DNA from: Myxococcales bacterium
GTDB taxonomy: Bacteria > Myxococcota_A > Polyangia > Palsa-1104 > JAEUJZ01
Direction: 5' to 3'
Assembly: GCA_016794365.1 (NCBI GenBank)
Contig: JAEUKB010000062.1
Coordinates: forward strand, 1 to 64,000
DNA length: 64,000 bases
Shown: piece by piece, positions 46,321 through 55,775 of the stretch
How the letters are laid out: each line of letters begins with the position of its first letter
Position numbering within the stretch: position 1 is the first letter of the stretch
Made by a program: the position numbers and the translations under genes
Notes under the pieces: generated by a model
Seen by the model: only the letters and a program-made list of their open reading frames with translations
What the model was told of the DNA's origin: nothing
Database searches by the model: none

Positions 46321-46451
46321 TAAGTCTGATTTTCCCGCCCTACAGCGCGGATTTCCCCACCCAACATTGCGATCGGATGTTCCGCACAGCGAGCTTGGCG
46401 ACTCGCTGCGTTGTCTGCTTGCGCCGACAGCCTCACTGGCTGCGAGCGTGC

Positions 46452-48497
46452 TTACTTGCGATCCGACAGCGCTTGGCGAATCAGGAAGACCGACAGGACG
46501 AAGAACGCGCCAGCAGCAATCACGTCTCCGCCAAGTCCCAGCCGTTCCCAGTAATCGCGACCCAGATCGAGCTTGTGCGCGAAGGGCTCTGCGAAGCCTT
46601 GTAGAAACGCGATCAGCATGCCAGCCAGCGAGCCACCCGCGACCAGTCCCGTCGCATAGAGCATGCCAGGACCGATGTCGGACTCAGCGGCTGCGGCTTT
46701 GCCTCCCGAGCGCAGGGTGCGACGACGATTGACCAGCCAGCGAACCATGCCTCCGACGAAGATGGGCGAAGTGGTCGAGAGCGGCAGATACGCACCGACG
46801 GCCCAGGACAGCGCATGGGCTCCAGCGAGCTGCGCCATCAGTGCCATAAACACACCGACGAGCACCGGACCCCACGGGAGCTGCTGGCTGAGCTGACCTT
46901 TGATCATCGTCGCCATCAGCATCGACTGCGGCGCTGGGAACTTTTCGGTCCCGATCGCGTGCTGGACACCGGGAATCGAGCGATCGAGCAGCAGCAGCGT
47001 TCCACCAATCACCAGCACCGACACCACCACGCCGATCATCAGGCCGATTTGCTGCTTATACGGCGTTGCTCCGACGAGAAATCCGGTCTTGAGATCCTGC
47101 GAGGTCGCGCCTGCATTGGCTGATGCGATACAGACCACCGATCCGACGAGCAGCGCCGCCGCTTGATAGGCATCGCCGCGCCAGCCGATGGTGATGAAGA
47201 CGAGACAAGTGCCCATCAGCGTCGCGATCGTCATGCCCGAGATCGGGTTCGACGAGCTACCGATGATGCCGACAATGCGACTCGCGACGGTGACGAAGAA
47301 GAAGCCGAACAGCACAATCAGCGCCGAGATGATGAGCGAGCCGGGGAACTTACCGGGCAGGTTGGGCAGCAGCGCAATCAGCAGTCCCAGCACGACGGTA
47401 CCAATCACCACCAGGCCGAGCGGAAGGTCACGCTCGGTGCGAACCGCGTTGGCGCTGCCGCCGCCTTTCAGATCGCGAATCGAGTCGCGGAAGCTGCTTA
47501 CGATCGTCGGCAGTGTCTTGAGCAGCGTCATCAGGCCCGCGCAGGCGACGGCTCCGGCCCCGATGTAGCGAACGTAGGCGCGGTAGACTTGCTCAGCGAC
47601 GGAGTGGCTCTGAATCCACGCATCGTTATAGCCGAGCGCGTGCAGATCGGTGATTCGCTGCGCGTCGGGAACATACATCGAGATGAGCGGAATCAGCGCC
47701 AGCCACGACAGAACGCCGCCGGAAGTCATCTCGGAAGCGATGCGCGGACCGACGATGTAGCCGACGCCCAGGTATTCCGGCGTGATGTTGCACTCGAGGT
47801 TGGCGTTCGGATAGACCGACTTGGGTCCGGTGCGCAGGCCCGGTGTGTCGCGCCACAGCCGAAGCACGCCCATCAGCAGCCAGTAGCCCGACGCTGCAAA
47901 GACGCCGTGGAAGACGCGCTTGGCCAAGTCGCCGCCGCGCTCACCGACCATCAGCACTTCGGCGCACGCGGTTCCTTCGGGATAAGGCAGCTTGCCGTGC
48001 TCTTTGACGATCAGGCTGCGACGGAGCGGGATCATGAACAAGATTCCCAGGACTCCACCGACGGCAGCGAGCGTCAAAATCTGGCCGTAGCGAAAGAAGC
48101 TGTCGCCTTGCGCCAAAAACAGCAGCGCGGGCACCGTGAAGACGACACCGGCGGCGATCGATTCTCCGGCGGAACCGAGCGTCTGGACGATGTTGTTTTC
48201 AAGGATGGTGCTCTTGCCGAACTTCTTGAACACGGCGATCGAGAGCACCGAAATCGGGATCGAGGCCGAGATGGTCAGTCCGGCGCGCAGGGCCAAATAG
48301 ACCGTCGCTGCACCGAACAAGATGCCGAACATCGCTCCGAGAAGGACCGCTTTCGGGGTCAGCTCGGCCACATCGGCTTCGGGGGCAATGTACGGCACAT
48401 ACGGCTGCTGCGAGGTAGAGGAGGCGGCGGGCCGAACCGCTTCGTGTTCAGGTCCGTGTGCGGCGGGCGCAGGATCGGTACTTCGACGGGGCGACAT
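46452..48497 (-). CDS. OPT-family oligopeptide transporter
   Basis: 681 aa, about 15 membrane helices. OPT signatures: PKAVLLGAMFGILFGAATVYLALRAGLTISASIPISVLSIAV, LPYPEGTACAEVLMVGE, and NPISGMTIATLM. The N-terminal 45 residues are polar and low complexity. Proton-coupled import of short peptides is the family function; metal-chelate substrates are also known. Monocistronic, divergent from the deacetylase gene. Confidence 0.95.
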   Translation of the reverse strand: MSPRRSTDPAPAAHGPEHEAVRPAASSTSQQPYVPYIAPEADVAELTPKAVLLGAMFGILFGAATVYLALRAGLTISASIPISVLSIAVFKKFGKSTILENNIVQTLGSAGESIAAGVVFTVPALLFLAQGDSFFRYGQILTLAAVGGVLGILFMIPLRRSLIVKEHGKLPYPEGTACAEVLMVGERGGDLAKRVFHGVFAASGYWLLMGVLRLWRDTPGLRTGPKSVYPNANLECNITPEYLGVGYIVGPRIASEMTSGGVLSWLALIPLISMYVPDAQRITDLHALGYNDAWIQSHSVAEQVYRAYVRYIGAGAVACAGLMTLLKTLPTIVSSFRDSIRDLKGGGSANAVRTERDLPLGLVVIGTVVLGLLIALLPNLPGKFPGSLIISALIVLFGFFFVTVASRIVGIIGSSSNPISGMTIATLMGTCLVFITIGWRGDAYQAAALLVGSVVCIASANAGATSQDLKTGFLVGATPYKQQIGLMIGVVVSVLVIGGTLLLLDRSIPGVQHAIGTEKFPAPQSMLMATMIKGQLSQQLPWGPVLVGVFMALMAQLAGAHALSWAVGAYLPLSTTSPIFVGGMVRWLVNRRRTLRSGGKAAAAESDIGPGMLYATGLVAGGSLAGMLIAFLQGFAEPFAHKLDLGRDYWERLGLGGDVIAAGAFFVLSVFLIRQALSDRK

Positions 48498-48575
48498 CAG
48501 GTCGGCAAACGTATCATGTTCACCGACAAGTCAAGCTGCTTTTTCGTGCCTGTTTCGTCGGGTAAAATACAGACG

Positions 48576-49607
<1,032 letters not shown>

Positions 49608-49631
49608 AGGCAGATGTGGTAGCTTGTCGCC

Positions 49632-50870
49632 GTGCCAGTTGCCAAAGTTGTTCTGAAGCGCGGTCGTGCCAATCCCGTATGGCGCGGTCATCCGTGGGTG
49701 TTTTCGGGGGCGATTCAAAATCTGCCAGCCGGACTGGTGCCGGGCGATGTGGTGGCGGTTCACGATGCTGACGAGCGCTTGATCGGGCACGGCTTTGCCA
49801 ATCCTCGGTCGCAGATCGCGGTGCGGATGCTGACGGTGGGAGAGCTGGCTTCGGCGGCGCAGCCCGATGTCGCAGAGCACCTGCTGCCACCCAAAGCGCT
49901 GGTTGATTCGCTGATTCATCGTCGGATTCATGAAGCGAGCTTGCTGCGGCGATCGATCGGGCTGCCGCGCTCGGATACGACGGCGTACCGACTGGTGAAC
50001 AGTGAAGGCGACGGGCTGCCAGGACTGAACATTGATGTGTTTGGCGACGTGGCGGCGGTGCAGTTTTCGGCGCTCGGGATGAAGCTGCACGAAGACGCGG
50101 TCTATGCAGCGCTGCGAACGCTGCCCAGTCCTCCGAAGTGTATCGTCGAGACCGCAGCGGGCAGCTTTGCCAACATCGAAGGCTTTGCGTCTCAAAATCG
50201 CGTGGTCTTCGGGGATGAGAGCCTGCTCACCGATGGAACGCTGTGTCTGGAACATGGCGTTCGGCTGCGCATCGATGTGCGAGAAGGACAAAAAACCGGC
50301 GCGTTTCTCGATCAGCGAGACAATCGGCTGCTGTTTGGTCGTCACTGCGCGGGCGCGAAGGTGCTCGACCTGTATAGCTACGCGGGCGGCTTTGCGCTGC
50401 AAGCGCTGCGAAACGGTGCGGTCGAAGCGACGTGCGTCGATATCTCGCCGCGAGCGCTCAAGCTGTGCAGTGACAACAGCCAGCTAAACAGCCTGGGTCC
50501 GCTGCACACCGTCGAGTCCGATGCGTTTCGGTTCCTCGAAGGCGCGCGGCCTCTGCACTACGATGTGGTGGTGGTCGATCCGCCCAAGTTTGCGCGGGCG
50601 CAAAAGGATCTTCCGGCGGCGCTCAAGGGCTATCAGCGGCTCAATGCGCTGGCGATGGGCGTGGTGCGACGAGGCGGTCTGCTGGCCACCTGTTCGTGCT
50701 CGCAGCTCGTCGATGAGCAGTCGTTTTTGCGGATGCTGGCAGCGGCAGCGAGCGATGCCGGTCGTCGCGTCACGGTGCTGTATCGCGGCAGCCAAGGACT
50801 GGATCATCCAGTGCCACCGTCGTTCGACGAAGGTCGCTATCTGAAGTTTGTGCTCCTCGGCGTACTGTAG
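49632..50870 (+). CDS. RlmI-like class I SAM-dependent rRNA methyltransferase
   Basis: 412 aa, GTG start. N-terminal PUA domain (LKRGRANPVWRGHPWVFSGAI ... GDVVAVHDADERLIGHGFANP), EEHEE-like middle part, and a Rossmann methyltransferase with GQKTGAFLDQRDNRLLF, VLDLYSYAGGFALQALRNGA and VVVDPPKFARAQKDL (the NPPY-like motif). Relatives methylate cytosine-1962 of 23S rRNA. It lies 24 nt after the deacetylase; a -10-like hexamer ends 6 nt before the GTG. Confidence 0.92.
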   Translation: MPVAKVVLKRGRANPVWRGHPWVFSGAIQNLPAGLVPGDVVAVHDADERLIGHGFANPRSQIAVRMLTVGELASAAQPDVAEHLLPPKALVDSLIHRRIHEASLLRRSIGLPRSDTTAYRLVNSEGDGLPGLNIDVFGDVAAVQFSALGMKLHEDAVYAALRTLPSPPKCIVETAAGSFANIEGFASQNRVVFGDESLLTDGTLCLEHGVRLRIDVREGQKTGAFLDQRDNRLLFGRHCAGAKVLDLYSYAGGFALQALRNGAVEATCVDISPRALKLCSDNSQLNSLGPLHTVESDAFRFLEGARPLHYDVVVVDPPKFARAQKDLPAALKGYQRLNALAMGVVRRGGLLATCSCSQLVDEQSFLRMLAAAASDAGRRVTVLYRGSQGLDHPVPPSFDEGRYLKFVLLGVL

Positions 50871-50907
50871 AGCTACGGGCGAAACCTGATCGCTCGGCGA
50901 TTGCTCG

Positions 50908-52179
50908 ATGCTGATCCCGCTTTTGTCCGTCTGTGCGCTGATTTGCGCCATCCTGCTGTCTCTGTGGTCGCGGATCAACGTGGGGCTCTTGGCGCTGGCG
51001 CTCTCGTACCTGCTCGGGGTGCTGGGTGCCAAGATGACGCTGCGTCAGGTGATGGCGGGCTTTCCAGTGCCGCTGCTGCTGACGGTGCTGGCGCTGACGC
51101 TTTTGTTTGGGCATGCGCAGTCGAACGGAACGCTCGGACGAGTCGCAGGCTACGCGGTGCAGCTGGCGCGCGGTCGTCCGGGGCTGTTGCCGCCGGTGTT
51201 TTTCGTGCTGGGTGCGACGCTCGGAACGGTGGGTGCGGGCAACATTGGTGCGGTGGCGATGCTGGCTCCGGTGGCGATGGCGGTTGCGCATGAAGCTGGG
51301 ATTCCGTCGTTTCTGATGGCGCTGATGGTCGCGTGTGGAGGCAATGCTGCGTCGCTTTCTCCGATTGCCCCGACGGGAGTCATTGCCAGCGATCTGATGG
51401 CGCGGATCGGTCTGTCCGGCTACGGGCTGTGGACCTATCTGCACTGTCTGTTCGCGCATGCGCTGGTCGCGTTTCTCGGGTATCTGTGCCTGGGCGGAGC
51501 GCAGCTGCTCGTGCAGCATCCAACCGAAGCGCAGCGAGAGCGACTGGCGCAGCTTCTCGCGAACCATCGACAGCCGCTGCACAAGACGCATGTTGTGACA
51601 CTGTTGGTGTTACTTGGCGTGATCCTGGCGGTCGCGCTGGCCAAGGTCGAGATCGGCGCGGCGGCCCTGTGCGCGGCGGTTTTGCTGTCGCTGCTGCGTC
51701 TGTCCGATGAAGAAGAAGTCCTGCGCAGCCTGCCGTGGGGAACGATCCTGATGGTCTGCGGCATGACCTGTCTGATGGGCATTTTGGAGCGCACCGGCGG
51801 CATCGACCTGTTTACGCGGCTGATTGAGAGGCTCTCGACGAAGCAGAGCGCACCAGGCGTCATCGGACTGTGTACCGGCGTGCTGTCGGCGTATTCCAGC
51901 TCGTCGGGGGTGGTGCTGCCCGCGTTCTTGCCGGTCTTGCCAAAGCTTGTGCAGAAGCTGGGCGGCGGAGATCTGGTCGCGCTGGCCAACAGCGTAAACG
52001 TCGGTGCGCACTTGGTGGATGTCTCGCCGCTTTCGACGCTGGGAGCGCTGTGTCTGGCCAATGCGCAGGGCGACACAAGCAGGCTCTATCGGCAGCTTCT
52101 GGCGTGGGGACTTTCGATGGCGCTCGTCGGAGCGATCTACTGTCAAGTGGTCTTTGGCTGGCTGCACGTTGGCTCGTAA
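50908..52179 (+). CDS. MatC/IT-superfamily dicarboxylate-type transporter
   Basis: 423 aa, about 11-12 hydrophobic helices. The N-terminal half resembles the MatC_N domain (RINVGLLALALSYLLGVLGAKMTLRQVMAGFPVPLLLTVLALTLLFGHAQSNGTL), with two Ser/Asn-rich hairpin-like loops (GGNAASLSPIAPTGVI and SAYSSSSGVVLPAFLP) typical of ion-transporter superfamily members. Probably sodium- or proton-coupled uptake of a small carboxylate such as malonate; substrate not determined. Confidence 0.82.
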   Translation: MLIPLLSVCALICAILLSLWSRINVGLLALALSYLLGVLGAKMTLRQVMAGFPVPLLLTVLALTLLFGHAQSNGTLGRVAGYAVQLARGRPGLLPPVFFVLGATLGTVGAGNIGAVAMLAPVAMAVAHEAGIPSFLMALMVACGGNAASLSPIAPTGVIASDLMARIGLSGYGLWTYLHCLFAHALVAFLGYLCLGGAQLLVQHPTEAQRERLAQLLANHRQPLHKTHVVTLLVLLGVILAVALAKVEIGAAALCAAVLLSLLRLSDEEEVLRSLPWGTILMVCGMTCLMGILERTGGIDLFTRLIERLSTKQSAPGVIGLCTGVLSAYSSSSGVVLPAFLPVLPKLVQKLGGGDLVALANSVNVGAHLVDVSPLSTLGALCLANAQGDTSRLYRQLLAWGLSMALVGAIYCQVVFGWLHVGS

Positions 52180-52292
52180 CTGGGCAGACCGACGGCGTAA
52201 ATTGTGTAGGTAGGCTCGCTGCCGTGTCTCTGCGCGGATCACAGCGAGGGTGGGACGCGGACTTCTCTTCGGGAAATGTCGAGTGATTTGGC

Positions 52293-52298
52293 TATAAT
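52293..52298 (+). promoter_or_regulatory. Perfect -10 hexamer six bases before a GTG start
   Basis: TATAAT at 52293-52298; the GTG start is at 52305, exactly where transcription would begin. No Shine-Dalgarno is seen and no clear -35 box. A leaderless kinase mRNA is inferred. Confidence 0.5.
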
Positions 52299-52304
52299 GA
52301 AGCT

Positions 52305-55300
52305 GTGGCAAAAGACAAGGCTCCACCGTCGATTTCCTCGGGCGTAGGTAGCGATGCAGACTCGGAGCCAGCCACCATCGATGTCGTGCCTGGACAGCCG
52401 CTCGGTCCGCTGCGTGTCGAGCCTGCTGATAACGACGACGACGGCGATGCACAGACCGCAGATATTCCGGCCACTCAGTCTGCGTCGCGGCCCGCGCGAA
52501 GTCATCCAGCCAGTGCGCCGCGATCGATGCCGTCGATGCCGAAGGTGGGCATCCCGCGCTCGCTGCAAAAGTGGGATCGCTATCAGGTGATCAAAGTGCT
52601 CGGTTCGGGCGGCATGGGTGCGGTCTACATGGCGCGCGATCCTCGTCTGAACCGGCTGGTGGCGCTGAAGATCGTGCATCCGATGCTCGGTCACGCCGAT
52701 GGCTCGACGGGCGCGGTGTTCGTCAAGCGCTTCGAGAGAGAAGCTCGTCTGCAAGCGTCGCTCGATCATCCGCACATCTGCAAGGTGTACGAAATCGGTG
52801 AAATGCCGAGCACTGGCGAGGACGCGGGCTATCCGTACATCGCGATGCAGCTGATCAGCGGCAAGCCCCTTCACATCGCTCAGCACGAGATGTCGCTGTT
52901 TGAAAAAGTGCAGGTGATTCAGCAAGTCTCCGACGCAATGCATGCCGCGCACCGTCAGGGACTGATCCATCGTGACATCAAGCCCTCGAACATCATGGTA
53001 GAGCGCACCAGCGACGGAAAGTTTCATCCGTATGTGATGGACTTCGGGCTCGCGCGGGAGACGGCAGGATCGGATCAGAGCCGCTCGGGCATCATCGAAG
53101 GTACGCCGCGCTTTATGGCACCCGAGCAAGCACGCGGCGACACCAAGCACCTCGACCGACGGACCGATGTCTACGCGCTGGGCGTGACGCTGTACGAGAT
53201 CTTGGCGGGACGCTCACCGTACGATGGCAGCGTCGATATCGACATCTTGCTGGCGGTTCTGACCGTCGAGCCGAAGCCGCTGCGCGCGGTGGATGCGACG
53301 ATTCCGCCGGACTTGGAAGCGATCACGCTCAAGTGCTTGGAAAAAGAACAGGCGGCGCGCTACGACTCGGCGAAGGCGCTGGCGGACGACTTGAAGCGCT
53401 TCATCGACGGAGAGCCGGTGCAAGCGCGTCGGATTGGGCTGTTTCAGCGGCTCTATCGCCGGGCGCGCAAGCACAAAGCGCTGGTCGGACTGGGGACGGC
53501 GCTGCTCGTGTCGATCCTCGGGCTGCTGGGCTACGGGGTGCGGACGCGGCTTCAGACGATGGAGCGCGAACGGCAAGCGCAAAAGCAGGCCGAGCTGGCG
53601 CAGAAGCTGGGGCAGGAAATCAGTCAGATGGAGTGGCTGTTGCGCAGTGCGAGGCAGCTTCCGCTTCACAACCTGGAGCGCGAAAAAGGCATCATTCGGC
53701 GACGGATGCTGCGGCTGGAAGACGAGCTGTCGAGCTACGGCGGGCTCGGCAAAGGGCTGGCGCACTACGCGCTCGGGCGTGGGCACTTGGCGCTGCACGA
53801 ATATCCGCAGGCGCTCAAGGCGCTGCTGGCGGCGCAGGCGAGCGGCAATCAGAGCGCTGATGTTCACTACGCGCTCGGGCTGGTGCTCGGCAAACACTAC
53901 GAGCAAGCGATGTACGAAGCGCGGCTGAGCGGTGGTGGCGACTGGGCGGAAAAGCAGCTGTTGGAGCTGCGGCCTCGGTATCTATTGCCCGCGATTGAGT
54001 CGCTGCAAAAGAGCCGAGCGCTCGCGTCGGAAACGCAGGGCTATTTGGAAGCGATGATTGCCTATTACCGTCGCGACTATGATGGAGCGCTGCAAAAAGC
54101 GCAGGCCGTGGCAAAAGATGCTCCGTGGCTGTACGAAGCGGAAAAGCTGCAAGGCGACATTCACCTAGAGCGAGCACTGTCGGCGCGAGACAGCGGCAAA
54201 GACGAGGATGCGCGACGAGAGTTTGCGGCCTCGGTCGGTCACTATCAAGCAGCGGCGCGAATCGGCCAGAGCGACAGCGAAAACTACGAAGGCCTGGCCG
54301 AAGCGTGGGTTCGTCAAGTCGAGATGGCAGCGACGCGCGGACAGCCCACCGAAGAAGCGTATGCCGCCGCGATGGAAACGAGCGACAAGATCACAGCGGC
54401 GGAGCCAGGCAGCACGGCGGGACCGCTCAAGAAAGCGTATGCAGCTCTTCTGACGATGGCGATCTCGGGATCAGGAACCAGCTCCGTCGAGCGAGTGCAA
54501 AAGTGCATGCTCGAAGCGCAAGCGGTGCTGGCCAAAGAGCCCGAAAATCCCTATGCCAGCGACGTAGCAGCAGGCTGTAACGCCTTCGCCGCCGACAGCG
54601 CCCAAGGCCGAGGCGAAGACCCGGAGCCACTCTTTCGACGTGCGATTTCGCTGTTAGAGCCTGCGATTGCGCGGGCGCCATATTTCTTGTGGGGAATCAA
54701 CGATTTGGCCAGTACATATCTGGCTTATGCTTCTTATTTGCAGCTTCACGGACATCCAGAGACGCGAGGTTATTTTGAAAAAGCAATAGCATTCCAAAAG
54801 AAAGCAATGTCTTTGGATGATAATTATCTCATCGCAAAGCAGAATGCACTGTATACGCTCTATCGAATGATTATGATTGCTCAAACCAGGGTGGAGCTGG
54901 ATGAGTTATTAAAGCAAGCGGATGCTCTGTACGGTTCATGCATTGAGAAGAACAGTCAGTTTCAGCAGTGCAATATTAACTATTTGGCAGTTTATACTCG
55001 TGCAGCACAGCGTCTTTCTTCAGCGCAACAAGACAGTGACCTCGCGCAGCAGCGGGCAGTACAGACGCTAGCGCGGGCGCGGGCGATTGGTGGGTCGTTT
55101 TTGGACTTGGAGCAGAACGCGGCGCTGCTGTACGTGCTGGATGCGCAGGAAAAGCTGGCGCGAAAACAAGATGCGACGACGGCGCTGCTGTCGGCAGAGC
55201 AGACAATCCAGCGCTGCTTGGGGCTGAGCGGTCAAGATGCGATGTGTCGGACGCTGCTGGCGCAGCGGGCGTGGCTCGATGCGAAGCTGGCCGAGCTTGT

Positions 55301-55703
55301 GAAGCAGCCGACGAAAGATGCGCTGTTGCTGGCGCTCAACAAGGCGCTGGACGCGACGAAGAGCCCGGAGACGTATCCCGATGCGTGGCAGACGGTGGCC
55401 GAGACGTATCTGCGGCTTTTGCGCAGTGAGGAAGGGAAGGCGAAGCAGCGTGCGGAGTGGCTGTTGGCGGGCAAAGCTGCGACGGCAAAGGTCTTTGCGG
55501 TCAATCCGAATCACGCGCTGGCGCTGGCGACGCTGGGAGAGCTAGAGCTTGTGAGTGCTCGCTCGCAGCCCGATGCCGCGCAGAAGCTGACGGCGGCGGA
55601 AGCGGCGCGCAAGGCGCTGACCCAAGCGGTGCAGAGCGATCCGCTGCTGACGGGACGGCTGGGACCGCTGCTGACGGAAGCGAGAAAGCTGGCGACTCGC
55701 TAA
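52305..55703 (+). CDS. Ser/Thr protein kinase with TM helix and long TPR-like C-terminal region
   Basis: 1132 aa, GTG start. Acidic, Pro-rich N-terminus (1-85), kinase domain at about 93-366 (LGSGGMGAVYMA, Lys122 in VALKIV, HRDIKPSN at 222-229, DFG 246-248, APEQARG), membrane helix at about 392-411, a coiled coil (412-470), then helical TPR-like repeats to the end (LGKGLAHYALGRGHLALHEYPQALKALLAAQ, ALKSAETQ-type helices, LEARYDG). Catalytic residues are complete. A stretch of about 330 bp (54690-55020) inside the repeat region has much lower GC than the rest. The extracellular TPR part probably senses or binds a surface partner. Confidence 0.92.
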   Translation: MAKDKAPPSISSGVGSDADSEPATIDVVPGQPLGPLRVEPADNDDDGDAQTADIPATQSASRPARSHPASAPRSMPSMPKVGIPRSLQKWDRYQVIKVLGSGGMGAVYMARDPRLNRLVALKIVHPMLGHADGSTGAVFVKRFEREARLQASLDHPHICKVYEIGEMPSTGEDAGYPYIAMQLISGKPLHIAQHEMSLFEKVQVIQQVSDAMHAAHRQGLIHRDIKPSNIMVERTSDGKFHPYVMDFGLARETAGSDQSRSGIIEGTPRFMAPEQARGDTKHLDRRTDVYALGVTLYEILAGRSPYDGSVDIDILLAVLTVEPKPLRAVDATIPPDLEAITLKCLEKEQAARYDSAKALADDLKRFIDGEPVQARRIGLFQRLYRRARKHKALVGLGTALLVSILGLLGYGVRTRLQTMERERQAQKQAELAQKLGQEISQMEWLLRSARQLPLHNLEREKGIIRRRMLRLEDELSSYGGLGKGLAHYALGRGHLALHEYPQALKALLAAQASGNQSADVHYALGLVLGKHYEQAMYEARLSGGGDWAEKQLLELRPRYLLPAIESLQKSRALASETQGYLEAMIAYYRRDYDGALQKAQAVAKDAPWLYEAEKLQGDIHLERALSARDSGKDEDARREFAASVGHYQAAARIGQSDSENYEGLAEAWVRQVEMAATRGQPTEEAYAAAMETSDKITAAEPGSTAGPLKKAYAALLTMAISGSGTSSVERVQKCMLEAQAVLAKEPENPYASDVAAGCNAFAADSAQGRGEDPEPLFRRAISLLEPAIARAPYFLWGINDLASTYLAYASYLQLHGHPETRGYFEKAIAFQKKAMSLDDNYLIAKQNALYTLYRMIMIAQTRVELDELLKQADALYGSCIEKNSQFQQCNINYLAVYTRAAQRLSSAQQDSDLAQQRAVQTLARARAIGGSFLDLEQNAALLYVLDAQEKLARKQDATTALLSAEQTIQRCLGLSGQDAMCRTLLAQRAWLDAKLAELVKQPTKDALLLALNKALDATKSPETYPDAWQTVAETYLRLLRSEEGKAKQRAEWLLAGKAATAKVFAVNPNHALALATLGELELVSARSQPDAAQKLTAAEAARKALTQAVQSDPLLTGRLGPLLTEARKLATR
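54690..55020 (+). other. AT-rich island inside the kinase-TPR gene
   Basis: Within an otherwise strongly GC-rich coding region, codons here switch to A/T-ending forms (ATA, TTA, AAT, GAT runs). By direct count 54781-54840 contains 21 G+C in 60, whereas neighbouring gene sequence is about two-thirds G+C. The reading frame is uninterrupted. Suggests local gene conversion or import of a foreign repeat segment. Confidence 0.75.
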
Positions 55704-55708
55704 CGCGC

Positions 55709-55772
55709 TGGGTGGGTTCTTTTGCGGGTGGGTGTGCTCAGGTGGGGACAGGTGGGGACGGGTGGGGCTGGC
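55709..55772 (+). repeat. G-rich repeat block between convergent genes (G-quadruplex candidate)
   Basis: Six bases after the kinase stop: TGGGTGGG, GCGGGTGGGTG, then GGTGGGGAC three times with 10-nt period. The + strand has many runs of three or four G. May form a G-quadruplex in DNA or at the RNA 3' end and stop transcription. Confidence 0.65.
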
Positions 55773-55775
55773 GGA

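Noticed and set aside
47163..48575. 470-residue N-terminal extension of the deacetylase frame
   Set aside because: It is the antisense of the OPT transporter; the deacetylase starts at the ATG at 48576.
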